This document shows positions 38,877-49,894 of a stretch of 64,000 nt of DNA, piece after piece. A program made the translations under genes and the position numbers. The first letter of the stretch is position 1; each line of letters begins with the position of its first letter. The notes beneath the pieces are model-generated. The model saw only the letters and a program-made list of their open reading frames with translations, was not told the origin of the DNA and ran no database searches. Source of the DNA: Desulfobulbaceae bacterium (GTDB taxonomy: Bacteria > Desulfobacterota > Desulfobulbia > Desulfobulbales > Desulfobulbaceae); the NCBI GenBank assembly GCA_012744275.1, contig JAAYIE010000002.1:1-64000 (forward strand). The letters run 5' to 3'.

Positions 38877-40607
38877 TCACCGCTGCGCGCTCTTCCTAAA
38901 ATAATCCTGCACCTGGGCGGCAGCCATATGAATTTTTTGCACAAGGTCGTTCACCCGACCCTCATGTCCTGTTTGGCCTGCACGTACCAGACGCTCCAGC
39001 TTCCGAGCAAGGTCGCTGAGTTCCTCCGCACCGAACTGGCCGCTGCTGCCCTTGATGGTGTGGGCGATGCGGGTAGCGCTTGCTGCGTCTCCGCTCTTAC
39101 ACGCGTCACTCAACTCGGTCAGGCCCTGCTCCAGGGAAGTTAAAAAGGCCTGGATTACCAGGGTAAGATCACCGACCTCGCGGCGCAACCGTTCAAGGGC
39201 CTGTTCATTCACCACCTGCCTTGCCGCCTTTGCTGGGTGCAGGGTTGTTTGGGCTGTGAAAGCTTTTTCGTTGTCTGCCTGACCGAGTATCAGTTGCCCT
39301 GGCATCCAGGAACTAAGCACACGGCGCAGGTGTTCAAAATCAAGCGGCTTGAGCAGATAATCCACCATACCTGCCTCCTGGCTTTTATTTTTTGCTGCAT
39401 CTGTACCGTCCGCGGTCAGGGCGACAATGATCGGCCTCTTCCGTTGCCGTGTTTCGGCCTCCGCAAGCATGGTCCTGGTAGTCTCGTACCCATCCATTTC
39501 TGGCATTTGGCAATCCATCAGGATAAGGGCAAAATCCTGCAGCCTCCAGACCTTAAGCGCCTCGGCTCCACAGTCCACACCCACGGTTGCCAAACTGTCT
39601 TGCTGCAAGATTTCCTGCATCAGGATACGGTTGGTCACTTCATCATCCACCACCAGCACGGCTGTGCTCTGTGCTACAGGGTGGGCTGCTTTCCGATATT
39701 CTTCTACCTGTTCAGGTCCCTTTTCCCCAGTCGATAATGGAGTGCCAGCTACATGATCCGGAACAGGTGCCGATGAAGCGAACTGCGACAAACGCCTGAG
39801 CGGAATGCTGAACCAGAAGGTCGTGCCCAGCCCTGCTTGTGAATCTACCCCTATCGTACCGCCCATGAGCTGCACCAGCATAGAACAGATGGACAGGCCC
39901 AGACCCGAACCACCATAGCGCCGGGTGGAAGAAGTGTCCACCTGCGAAAAGGGCTGAAAGAGTGCGGGCAGATCCTTTTCGGCTATACCAATACCCGTGT
40001 CCCGCACCTCAAAACGTACCCTGTCCGTACCCGCGGCAAAATCTGAAAAAACACGGAGCAGAACTTCGCCCTCTTCGGTGAATTTGAGGGCATTACCCAG
40101 CAGATTGGCCAAAATCTGCCGCAAACGATGCACATCTCCCAGGTATTGATTGTTGCAGATGGAGGCATCGATATAGCTGCGCACCAGTATCCCTTTTTCC
40201 TGGCCGACAAGAACTTGGATGGCGATCAGCTGCTCGATTTCATTTCCCAGGTGAAAGGGCTCCTGGTAGAGCGTCATTTTTTGGGCCTCTATCCCGCTGA
40301 AATCCAGCAGGTTATTCACCAGGACCATCAGACTCTGCGCCGAGGTACTGATGAGCCGCACATACTGCAGCTGCTTGTCCTGCAGTTCGGTATTGAGCAG
40401 CAGTTGGCTCATGCCAACCACACCGTGCATCGGGGTACGGATTTCATGGCTGATCATGGCAAGAAAATCGGTCTTGGCCTGGTTGGCTGCATCGGCCTGC
40501 AGGGCAATTTTTTCCAAGCGGCTGTTTTCCTGCTTCAGCTCATTGATTTGCCGTTGCAGACTGGCAATTGTTTCGGAGTATGAGCAGCCCGTGTTCTGCC
40601 TTTTCAT
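38877..40607 (-). CDS. Soluble hybrid histidine kinase (HisKA-HATPase-REC-HPt)
   Basis: A 576-residue kinase without membrane segments. An N-terminal coiled coil (about 11-45) leads directly into HisKA with His54 (FLAMISHEIRTPM), then the ATPase (N-box LLGNALKFTEEG, G-boxes VRDTGIGI and YGGSGLGLSI), a receiver with Asp365 (LILMDCQMPEMDG) and a phosphotransfer domain with His516 (IAHTIKGSSGQFG). No recognised sensor domain. Its ATG overlaps the stop of the EndoQ-UvrD gene in TCATGA, so the two are translationally coupled. Signal input may come from the upstream helicase-nuclease, but this is inference. Confidence 0.93.
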   Translation of the reverse strand: MKRQNTGCSYSETIASLQRQINELKQENSRLEKIALQADAANQAKTDFLAMISHEIRTPMHGVVGMSQLLLNTELQDKQLQYVRLISTSAQSLMVLVNNLLDFSGIEAQKMTLYQEPFHLGNEIEQLIAIQVLVGQEKGILVRSYIDASICNNQYLGDVHRLRQILANLLGNALKFTEEGEVLLRVFSDFAAGTDRVRFEVRDTGIGIAEKDLPALFQPFSQVDTSSTRRYGGSGLGLSICSMLVQLMGGTIGVDSQAGLGTTFWFSIPLRRLSQFASSAPVPDHVAGTPLSTGEKGPEQVEEYRKAAHPVAQSTAVLVVDDEVTNRILMQEILQQDSLATVGVDCGAEALKVWRLQDFALILMDCQMPEMDGYETTRTMLAEAETRQRKRPIIVALTADGTDAAKNKSQEAGMVDYLLKPLDFEHLRRVLSSWMPGQLILGQADNEKAFTAQTTLHPAKAARQVVNEQALERLRREVGDLTLVIQAFLTSLEQGLTELSDACKSGDAASATRIAHTIKGSSGQFGAEELSDLARKLERLVRAGQTGHEGRVNDLVQKIHMAAAQVQDYFRKSAQR

Positions 40608-43600
40608 GAGTTGCTGGAGAAAAGTGAAAGTTGACGACCTGCCTGCCGTTTTTTCTCAGGCAGAGACTGCAGGCTTGGTGCAGGACTAATGAGCGCCGGG
40701 CTGAATTCAAAGAGAAAAGAAGAGGGGCGCCGATCCATGTCGGTCGCGCCCTGCCCTTCATCCGAAGCGGAAGTGGCAAAGCCCCGACGCAGCTTGCTCC
40801 AGGTGCAGTAGAGACTGCTGCGTGCCCTGGTCATACCCACATAAAAAAGGCGGCGCTCCTCCTCAAAGTGTTCCTGCAGGGCAGCATCTTCCAGCTGCTC
40901 GCGCGGGGCCAGGGGCAACAATTCCTGCTCGCAGCCGCAGATGAAAACCACATCAAACTCAAGTCCCTTGGCCGCATGCAGGGTGGACAGGGTTACGGCC
41001 GTGGCCTTAGGGTCGTAAAGTACCGAATCGCTGTACCGCTCAAGATTGGCAGCAAAGCTCTGCAGGTCTGCAAAACTTACTGCACTCTGCTGTAAGCGTG
41101 CAAGTGATGCATCCTGCGGTTCAAAGCTGTAGTGAAGAGATAGGGCAGCTGTCAGTGTATCCAGCAATACGGGCAAGGATGCCGCCTCCTGGGCACTCAA
41201 CTGCATCTGCTGCAAAAGCTGGATAAAGGCAATCGGGACCAACCCAGCGGGTACGCTTACCAATAAAGGCAGCAGCCCCTGACCTGCAGACGCATCCTTT
41301 TGGCGCAATTCTTCCCTGAGATAGGCCTGTAGCCGGGCAATGCGCACCTCTCCCATCCCCGGCTCCTTTTCCAAAAGAGAAAGAAGTTGCTCAACATCGG
41401 CCCTGCCGCTGAGCAGCATGAGCCAGGCGTAGAGCAAGCGGCACGATCCGCGCATATAGTAGGCTTCGAGCTCCACCTGCTGAAATGGGATCCCCCGTTC
41501 AGCAAACACGGCTTGGACAACCTCGGCCTGGCGTAAAGTACGGTACAAGATAGCGATATCGCCGAAGGAAGATCCCGCCATTGCCGGTTCATCCATGCGC
41601 TCAAGGCCCCGGTGCGAAAGTCCACCCACCTGCACCTCCACCTGGTCAGCAATGAAGCGTGCCTCTGCCAGAACGCCGCTGCATGCCTGCACGTGGAGCC
41701 AGGAAGGCCTGGTGTTCATCGCCTCCATTGCCTCAAATTTTCGTATCGCGGGCAGGTTTGCGGGCCGAGGATTGCGATGAATAACAGCAGTGGCAGCAGC
41801 AAGAATCTGCGCACCGTTACGATAATTCTGTGTGAGAACATGGTATTCCGCCGTAAAATCCTCCAGCAGGCGATAAAACCACCGGGGGCTGGCACCGCGA
41901 AAACCGTAGATGGCCTGATCAGGATCGCCGATGCAGAAAACTGGATTGCTGGCGGCCAGTGCCGCCACCAGGCTATACTGCACGGCGTTGACATCCTGAA
42001 ACTCATCCACAAAAAGCATACCGCACATACGGCGATACTGCAGCGCCCACTCGCCACCCTCCTGCAAATCTGCAAGTGCCTGCTGGCAGATGCCATCCAG
42101 GTCGATCAGGGCATGTTGTTCCAGATAATCCAGATAGGCCTGCACCATGCTTGCGCAACCACTACCAGAGTCATGCAGCAGAAACTTACTGATTTCCTTA
42201 ATGAGTTCTGATCGCTCCGATCGGGAAATCTGGGGAAATAGACTGCCAAGGATGGCGCTGCGTTCATCTGGACCAACGACGGCCAGCTCGGGCCGTCGGC
42301 ACCGGAGCAATTCCAGACAAAAACCGTGGAAGGTGGCGACACGGCAGCCTGCCGTCCCTTCTGCCTGCAGGCCCGCTGTATTCAGATTAAGGCGCAGGCG
42401 CAGTTCGTCGGCGGCCTTGTTGGTGAAGGTGATAACAGTGCAGAAAACACGATGTTCCCCATTCTTGACGCCTTCGGCAAGCAAGCGTTCTACCCTGCTT
42501 ACAAGGGCGTGGGTTTTGCCGGTACCCGGACCCGCCTGCACCACAATAACAGGCGCTGCACTCACAACCACGGCACGCTGGGCCTGGTTAAGTCGGCTTT
42601 TTGAGGCTGTTGCCCAGGCATCTGAGCCTGTTTCATCAACGCCATGCGTCTTCGGTACATCAGAAGATTTTCCAGCGGACAGCTTCTTTCGCGCCGGAGT
42701 CCGCACTTTTTTTTGTGGTGCAGCGTCGCTAAAAAGACTTTGCTGGCCCACCAAGCGTACGCGCTCGCCCTCAGTGAAAACGCGAATTACCCCGTAAACA
42801 CCGTCGCAGCCCGATTGGCGGATGACCTCGTTCCTTCGCACCCGGCTGATTGCCTCCGCCAGCAGTGGCAGACCTTGGCTGTGCATGTCCTCCAGCGGTG
42901 CCTCCAGCAGGAGGCGAAACTCCGAACCGAAGAGGCTAATCAGGCGGCTATAGGCTGCCATCACTTTTTTGCTGCCTGGTCCCACGCCGAGCAGTTCCGC
43001 TACCAGTTCAGCCAGTGGTACCAAGCTGTGTACCTCCGGAGATGCCGCAGGAAAAACTGGTTCGTCACGATCCGCCAGTTCCAGCACCCGGTGCAGCACT
43101 CCCACGGTTAAATCCTTGCCGCAGGCTGGACACAGGCCTTTCAACTCCCTGGTTTGTCGCGGCTCAAAACAACCGCCGCACTTGCGGTGGCCATCCAAAT
43201 GGTATTTGCCCTCCTCCGGAAAAAACTCCACGGTAGACAAAAAGCGCTGATTACCCAGTGTATCGGCAGGGCTGCGGATCGCCTCGCGCAGGGAAAAAAA
43301 ATCAAAACCAGTATCGAAAATGTTCGCTTCCCGGCCTAGCTTTGCCGGAGAATGGCAGTCCGAATTGGAGATAAGACTGTAACCATCAAGGGCGGAGATC
43401 ATCCGGTTCATGGCCGGATCCGAGGAAAGACCGGTTTCCAAGGCAAAGATATGTTCGCTCAGATCGGCAAAACATTCCTCGACTGTATCAAAGCCGGATT
43501 TTGAACCAAACAATGAAAACCAGGGGGTCCAGATATGGGCAGGAACGAGAAAGGCGTCGCCGGCCTGTTCAAGCACGATTTCCAGCAGATCTCTTGAATC

Positions 43601-44041
43601 CAAGCCCAGGATGGGGCGGCCATCGGCACTGATATTACCCAGATTGCCCAGTGCTGTGTTGATGCGGCGCACTGCCGCCATATCTGGGGCATAGAGCAGG
43701 TTGTGCACTTTGCGCACCCGGCCGCCGCGCTTGTAGATACAGCTGATTTCCGCGCTCAGGATAAACCGGATCTCCTCCGGATGCCGACCGGGCTGCAAAC
43801 CCTCGGGCAGGAGAGCGGCGTAGTCAAAGTTTGAATCGGGTCTGAGGCGGAAAAAACCTTCCTCCGCCGGTACCAATTCCTCGTACAGTTGGGCAAACCA
43901 GCCAGGATGAGTAAAATCGCCGGTTGCCACTACGTCTATTCCCTTGACAGCGGCCCAGGCCGCCAGACCGCGCAGATGGCTGGTCTTGCTGGTCGCCCGT
44001 GAAAAAAGGGAATGGATATGGAGGTCGGCAATGTAGCGCAT
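40604..44041 (-). CDS. EndoQ-UvrD fusion: PHP endonuclease Q domain plus superfamily-1 helicase
   Basis: A single 1145-residue chain. Residues 1-435 look like endonuclease Q, a repair nuclease that cuts beside deaminated bases: PHP motif DLHIHS (6-11), GDFTHPG, NSDCHSPAKLG (226-236) and a four-cysteine zinc site (Cys288, 291, 304, 307). A basic Ser/Lys-rich linker (about 440-480) leads to a UvrD/Rep helicase with Walker A AGPGTGKT (503-510), FVDEFQDVN and a YVGMTRARSSLY motif VI. QQSLF (433-437) and the C-terminal QLSLF (1137-1141) look like beta-clamp-binding motifs. The start at 44041 gives the normal EndoQ N-terminus; the long upstream frame overlaps nadD. Coupled to a histidine kinase. 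Confidence 0.92.
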   Translation of the reverse strand: MRYIADLHIHSLFSRATSKTSHLRGLAAWAAVKGIDVVATGDFTHPGWFAQLYEELVPAEEGFFRLRPDSNFDYAALLPEGLQPGRHPEEIRFILSAEISCIYKRGGRVRKVHNLLYAPDMAAVRRINTALGNLGNISADGRPILGLDSRDLLEIVLEQAGDAFLVPAHIWTPWFSLFGSKSGFDTVEECFADLSEHIFALETGLSSDPAMNRMISALDGYSLISNSDCHSPAKLGREANIFDTGFDFFSLREAIRSPADTLGNQRFLSTVEFFPEEGKYHLDGHRKCGGCFEPRQTRELKGLCPACGKDLTVGVLHRVLELADRDEPVFPAASPEVHSLVPLAELVAELLGVGPGSKKVMAAYSRLISLFGSEFRLLLEAPLEDMHSQGLPLLAEAISRVRRNEVIRQSGCDGVYGVIRVFTEGERVRLVGQQSLFSDAAPQKKVRTPARKKLSAGKSSDVPKTHGVDETGSDAWATASKSRLNQAQRAVVVSAAPVIVVQAGPGTGKTHALVSRVERLLAEGVKNGEHRVFCTVITFTNKAADELRLRLNLNTAGLQAEGTAGCRVATFHGFCLELLRCRRPELAVVGPDERSAILGSLFPQISRSERSELIKEISKFLLHDSGSGCASMVQAYLDYLEQHALIDLDGICQQALADLQEGGEWALQYRRMCGMLFVDEFQDVNAVQYSLVAALAASNPVFCIGDPDQAIYGFRGASPRWFYRLLEDFTAEYHVLTQNYRNGAQILAAATAVIHRNPRPANLPAIRKFEAMEAMNTRPSWLHVQACSGVLAEARFIADQVEVQVGGLSHRGLERMDEPAMAGSSFGDIAILYRTLRQAEVVQAVFAERGIPFQQVELEAYYMRGSCRLLYAWLMLLSGRADVEQLLSLLEKEPGMGEVRIARLQAYLREELRQKDASAGQGLLPLLVSVPAGLVPIAFIQLLQQMQLSAQEAASLPVLLDTLTAALSLHYSFEPQDASLARLQQSAVSFADLQSFAANLERYSDSVLYDPKATAVTLSTLHAAKGLEFDVVFICGCEQELLPLAPREQLEDAALQEHFEEERRLFYVGMTRARSSLYCTWSKLRRGFATSASDEGQGATDMDRRPSSFLFEFSPALISPAPSLQSLPEKKRQAGRQLSLFSSNS

Positions 44042-44045
44042 ACTT

Positions 44046-44735
44046 TCAGGAAGGAGAATGCTTGTACAGCTCAAGGTCGCGGATATATGCGTACACCACA
44101 TCTGGCAGCCCCGCCGGTTTTTCGCCCCGGCACAGAGCCCCGCGGATGGCCGTGGACGAGAAAGGCATGTGGAAATCCTGCACAAAATGCAAAGATTTAC
44201 CGGCCTGATTGACCCACACATTCTCTTTCCCTGCAACAGAGCGGTAGCTCGGCCGCAATCGTAATACACAGCCATGGATAGCTGATGGGTTGGCCTGCTT
44301 GCGATTGACCACCACCAGATCAATCAGTGTGAGCAAGCGTTCCGCTTGGTACCAATTGGGTAGGTCAGCCAGAGAATCCATACCGATCACCAGAAAAAAA
44401 CACTGTGCACCCAGATGCTGCATAACCGACTCCACGGTGTTGATCGAATAGGAAGGAGTAGGTAGAGTTTCTTCGATGCGCGAGCAGGCAATCTGGCCGC
44501 AGTCACTGCAATCCTGCAGGGCCAGTTCCAGCATGGCGACCCTGTGGCCATAGGAGGCGAGTGGTTGCCGTTTGTGGGGTGGATTCGGGGCGGGTACAAT
44601 GAGCACGCCATCCAGAGCAAAGCGATCCCGCACCAGGCGGGCCAAGGCCAGATGACCATCATGCACCGGATCAAAGGTGCCGCCGAATATACCGATGGAT
44701 TGCACGAAAAAGCTGGTTCTCCCAATGCGCTTCAA
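44046..44735 (-). CDS. nadD: Nicotinate-nucleotide adenylyltransferase
   Basis: Joins ATP and nicotinate mononucleotide in NAD synthesis. A 229-residue nucleotidyltransferase with IGIFGGTFDPVHDGHLALA at the N-terminus and FSSTAIRGAL (the SxTxxR motif) near the C-terminus. It starts within the proA stop (four-base overlap) and ends four bases before the EndoQ-UvrD gene, so it links proline genes to the repair/signalling genes in one transcript. Its position in the obg-proBA-nadD order is common in related bacteria. Confidence 0.95.
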   Translation of the reverse strand: MKRIGRTSFFVQSIGIFGGTFDPVHDGHLALARLVRDRFALDGVLIVPAPNPPHKRQPLASYGHRVAMLELALQDCSDCGQIACSRIEETLPTPSYSINTVESVMQHLGAQCFFLVIGMDSLADLPNWYQAERLLTLIDLVVVNRKQANPSAIHGCVLRLRPSYRSVAGKENVWVNQAGKSLHFVQDFHMPFSSTAIRGALCRGEKPAGLPDVVYAYIRDLELYKHSPS

Positions 44736-45997
44736 GCGCGGATTTCACCGTTACCCAGCACCACAAATTTGCGGGTTGTCAGTTCGTTTAAGCCCATGGG
44801 ACCATAGGCATGCAGTTTTGAGGTGGAAATGCCGATTTCCATGCCCAGCCCAAACTGGCCGCCATCGTTGAAACGGGTAGAGGCATTGACCATCACTGCA
44901 GAAGCATCCACCTCCTGGACAAAACGCTGGGAATTGGCATAGGAACGGGTAATAATCGTTTCAGTGTGGCGGGAACCATAACAATCAATATAATCCATCG
45001 CTTCATCCAGACTGTCCACCACGCGAACAACCATAGCCAGGTCAAGAAATTCCCGTCCCCAATCTCCTTCTTCCGCGATTTCAATCAAGGTGGAGACCTC
45101 CTGGCTGCGTTCACAGCCCAGCAGTCGCACCCCCTCAAGATGCAGGGCCAGGGCAACCCGCGGCAGAAAATCTCCGGCAATGGCCCGGTGCACCAACAGT
45201 CCTTCCAAGGCATTACAGGCGCTCGGCCGCTGAATTTTGGCGCTGACTACAATGCGCTGCGCCATTTCCATGTCGGCGTCTTCGTCGATAAAGGCATGGC
45301 ACACACCTTTGTAATGCTTGAGCACCGGGATACGCGACCTCGCCGTCACCGCCCGGATCAGGCCTTCACCCCCCCTGGGGATGACCAGGTCAATGGATTC
45401 TTCCTGTTCCAGCAGCACATCAATGGCAGCGCGATCAGCGGTGGGCACCACCTGTATGGCATCCGGGTTTACGTGGTGGCGTTGTAAGACCTCATGGAAC
45501 ACGGTTGCCAAGGCCAAGTTAGAACGCAGGGCCTCCGAGCCCCCGCGCAGGATCACTGCATTGCCAGATTTCAAACACAACGCGGCAGCATCAATGGTAA
45601 CATTTGGCCTGGATTCATAAATCATGCAGATTACACCCAGGGGAATGCGCATACGGCCAACAAGGATACCGCTGGGACGACGGTGCAGTTCCGCGACTTC
45701 CCCAACCGGATCAACCAGGGCTGCAACTTCGCGCAACCCGGTGACCATCTCTTGGATAACCGCATCACTCAAATGAAGGCGGCTGAGCATGGCCGACCCC
45801 ATGCCTTTTGCCTCAGCAGCGGCCAAATCCGCGCTGTTCTCCCGCTGTATGTAGACTTGCTTTGCCAGCAGAGTCTCTGCAGCCTCCAAAAGGAGGGTAT
45901 TTTTAGCTTCTGCTCCCATGGCGCGCAACACCCTGGAGGCATGTTTTGCCTTCTGCGCCATTGAAGTAATCTGCGCACTGATGTCTGCCCTCTCCAT
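44732..45997 (-). CDS. proA: Glutamate-5-semialdehyde dehydrogenase (gamma-glutamyl phosphate reductase)
   Basis: Second step of proline synthesis. The 421-residue protein has the aldehyde-dehydrogenase-like fold with CNALEGLLVH containing the catalytic cysteine (AKIQRPSACNALEGLLVH) and IPRGGEGLIRAV. The ATG at 45997 follows GGAGG by six bases. Earlier in-frame ATGs (46009, 46015) would overlap a region occupied by repeat copy H. Its proB partner lies upstream, separated by a 174-base gap filled mostly by that repeat. Confidence 0.95.
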   Translation of the reverse strand: MERADISAQITSMAQKAKHASRVLRAMGAEAKNTLLLEAAETLLAKQVYIQRENSADLAAAEAKGMGSAMLSRLHLSDAVIQEMVTGLREVAALVDPVGEVAELHRRPSGILVGRMRIPLGVICMIYESRPNVTIDAAALCLKSGNAVILRGGSEALRSNLALATVFHEVLQRHHVNPDAIQVVPTADRAAIDVLLEQEESIDLVIPRGGEGLIRAVTARSRIPVLKHYKGVCHAFIDEDADMEMAQRIVVSAKIQRPSACNALEGLLVHRAIAGDFLPRVALALHLEGVRLLGCERSQEVSTLIEIAEEGDWGREFLDLAMVVRVVDSLDEAMDYIDCYGSRHTETIITRSYANSQRFVQEVDASAVMVNASTRFNDGGQFGLGMEIGISTSKLHAYGPMGLNELTTRKFVVLGNGEIRA

Positions 45998-46024
45998 TGC
46001 CGCCTCCATTGCCATTGCTATTCT

Positions 46025-46154
46025 TTGCCAACTGCACCAAAAGCGCCCATCTGTGTCAACCCTGGTACGCGTTTTCCCGAAGAGTCCCTCAATACACACC
46101 AGGACCGCACTTATCTTGTCAGCTTATCAGCAGCTTTGATCTGAAGTTGGAATG
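46025..46154 (-). repeat. Dispersed palindromic repeat, copy H (between proB and proA)
   Basis: A 130-bp element. Read on the minus strand its left end is ATTCCAACTTCAGATCAAAGCTGCTG and its right end GCGCTTTTGGTGCAGTTGG, which align with copy D (GCGCTTTGGGATAAAATTGG). It occupies most of the proB-proA gap, 17 bases after the proB stop, in a pair of genes usually much closer together. Confidence 0.75.
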
Positions 46155-46171
46155 ACCACACGCTGAACAAA

Positions 46172-48381
<2,210 letters not shown>

Positions 48382-48402
48382 TCATGCGTTTGTGAATAGA
48401 AA

Positions 48403-48477
48403 ACCCGGCATGACACAATGTCGATGCCGGGTATCTACATACGTCGATACCAATGCCTGGGAAGGCGACGGGTATCG
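48403..48477 (-). terminator. Two tandem hairpins between rpmA and obg
   Basis: ACCCGGCAT/ATGCCGGGT (48403-48411 and 48424-48432, perfect 9 bp) and CGATACC/GGTATCG with an inner GCCT/AGGC (48445-48477). They may attenuate obg or end part of the ribosomal-protein transcript. No long T runs, so the termination role is uncertain. Confidence 0.5.
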
Positions 48478-48491
48478 TCAAACAGTACCTG

Positions 48492-48749
48492 CTATTCAGC
48501 AGGATACACGGAAACCCGTTTGCGGCCTTGACCAAAAACTTCATACTGTACGACGCCGTCGACCTTGGCGAAAAGCGTATAGTCCCGCCCGCAGCCAACA
48601 TTGTTGCCCGGATGAATTTTTGTACCCAACTGCCGCACCAGAATACTGCCGGCCGTTACAGCCTGTCCGCTGAAACGCTTGACTCCACGCCGTTGACCGG
48701 CACTGTCACGACCGTTACGAGAGCTACCGCCCGCTTTTTTATGTGCCAT
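48492..48749 (-). CDS. rpmA: 50S ribosomal protein L27
   Basis: An 85-residue large-subunit protein near the peptidyl-transferase centre. The sequence runs [39 protein letters not shown], then [14 protein letters not shown], all standard. There is no Firmicute-style N-terminal extension that needs cleavage. It follows rplU by 32 bases. Confidence 0.98.
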   Translation of the reverse strand: MAHKKAGGSSRNGRDSAGQRRGVKRFSGQAVTAGSILVRQLGTKIHPGNNVGCGRDYTLFAKVDGVVQYEVFGQGRKRVSVYPAE

Positions 48750-48781
48750 CTGATTTCTCCTGTCCCATATAAAACCGCAGA

Positions 48782-49093
48782 TTATGCGGAGATGGTTTCG
48801 ATATTGAGCGCAGTGTAGAACTGGCGGTGGCCTTTCTTCACCTGATAACCTTTGCGACGTTTCTTTTTAAAAACAATAATCTTCTTCTGGCGCCCCTGCT
48901 CAATGATGGTGGCGGTCACCTTGGCGCCTTCCACCAGTGGGCGGCCAATCTGGACACTTTCGCCATCCACCAGCAGCAGTACTTCCTCAAGCTCAACTGT
49001 GGCGCCGACTTCGCCTTCCAGCTTTTCGACCCGAAGCCGATCTCCGGCTTCAACCTGGTATTGTTTCCCGCCGGTACGGATAATTGCGTACAT
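48782..49093 (-). CDS. rplU: 50S ribosomal protein L21
   Basis: A 103-residue large-subunit protein. [18 protein letters not shown] at the N-terminus and [17 protein letters not shown] near the C-terminus are typical. The ATG at 49093 follows GAGGAGG. An in-frame ATG at 49111 would add six residues and is rejected. It is the first gene of the rplU-rpmA-obg-proBA-nadD run, and its promoter should lie in 49094-49360. Confidence 0.97.
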   Translation of the reverse strand: MYAIIRTGGKQYQVEAGDRLRVEKLEGEVGATVELEEVLLLVDGESVQIGRPLVEGAKVTATIIEQGRQKKIIVFKKKRRKGYQVKKGHRQFYTALNIETISA

Positions 49094-49556
49094 GTGTGCC
49101 TCCTCTCGCACAAAGCCCTTAAAACATAAATGCGCAATATGATATTAGACTCTATTTTTACTTCTACTGTCAAGAGCTAATTACCCCTGGAACTGCAGTC
49201 GAATATTGCAGTCGACAGATGAACGTAGCGTGTGCACAAACCAGGCCCGCTCCAAGCACCCCATTTCTCTTTTGCTTGTCTCCCTGACAAAGAGCGGCTA
49301 CAATATTTTGTATCAATCCGCAATACACACTAGCTGACAAGTGGATTGCTGACTTGTTTATTGGCGTATTCCAGTTTCAGATCAAAGATGCTAGCAAAGA
49401 GGTGAGGGAAATGCGAGGCAGACCTACCCCAGGTACTTCCGAGCATTTGCCAGCGTTAAACTCTGAAGAGCGCTTTGGGATAAAATTGGAATGAAGACCG
49501 CATGCCCTTCTGGAATAAGGGGCGCAACTCGTTCACTTTGATCAAGGAGACACACA
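49094..49556. other. Divergent gap between rplU and rubredoxin
   Basis: This should hold the rplU promoter (minus) and the rubredoxin promoter (plus), but no clear -10/-35 pair was settled by eye. The only firm structure is repeat copy D (49368-49492). Confidence 0.5.
49368..49492 (+). repeat. Dispersed palindromic repeat, copy D (reference copy)
   Basis: 125 bp, from ATTCCAGTTTCAGATCAAAG to AAAATTGGAAT. The whole element is an imperfect palindrome: read on the other strand it starts ATTCCAATTTTATCCCAAAG. The centre pairs GGAAATGCGAGG with CCGAGCATTTGCC. It is used as the reference because both ends and the stem are clear. Confidence 0.8.
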
Positions 49557-49715
49557 GTGCAGAAAATGGAATGCCCCTGTGGCTACATCTACGACCCAGC
49601 CGAAGGCGATCACGAAAACAATGTTGATCCAGGCACCGCTTTTGCGGATCTGCCTGATGACTGGGTTTGCCCAAAATGTGGGGCAGAAAAAGAGTATTTC
49701 TACCCGGTGGATTAA
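49557..49715 (+). CDS. Rubredoxin with Cys-x-Cys first knuckle
   Basis: A 52-residue rubredoxin, a small one-iron electron carrier. Read directly from [20 protein letters not shown] at the start, [16 protein letters not shown] at the end. The second knuckle is the normal Cys-x2-Cys. The first is ECPCGY, Cys-x-Cys, one residue shorter than the usual CxxCGY. The start is GTG at 49557 after AAGGAG; the internal ATG three codons later is too far from the ribosome-binding site. A strong hairpin follows (49746-49798), so it is probably a single-gene transcript. Confidence 0.93.
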   Translation: MQKMECPCGYIYDPAEGDHENNVDPGTAFADLPDDWVCPKCGAEKEYFYPVD

Positions 49716-49745
49716 GCGGAGTCATACACAAAATATGTATCAAAT

Positions 49746-49798
49746 GCCTTCCGCCCATTGTAACCCGACAATCGGTCGATACAATAACAGCGGAAGGC
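49746..49798 (+). terminator. Long hairpin after rubredoxin
   Basis: GCCTTCCGC and GCGGAAGGC give a perfect 9-bp outer stem. Inside, ATTGTA/TACAAT and CGAC/GTCG add further stems, so the fold may be branched. T/C-rich sequence follows. Likely terminator of the rubredoxin gene. Confidence 0.65.
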
Positions 49799-49894
49799 CT
49801 CCTTTCTTACCCCATACCACCCTTCTCCCACCTCACCCTTTGCGGTTGTATATTTTGTAACTTGAATAGTGATTCTTTGCAGCAATAACCCGCT

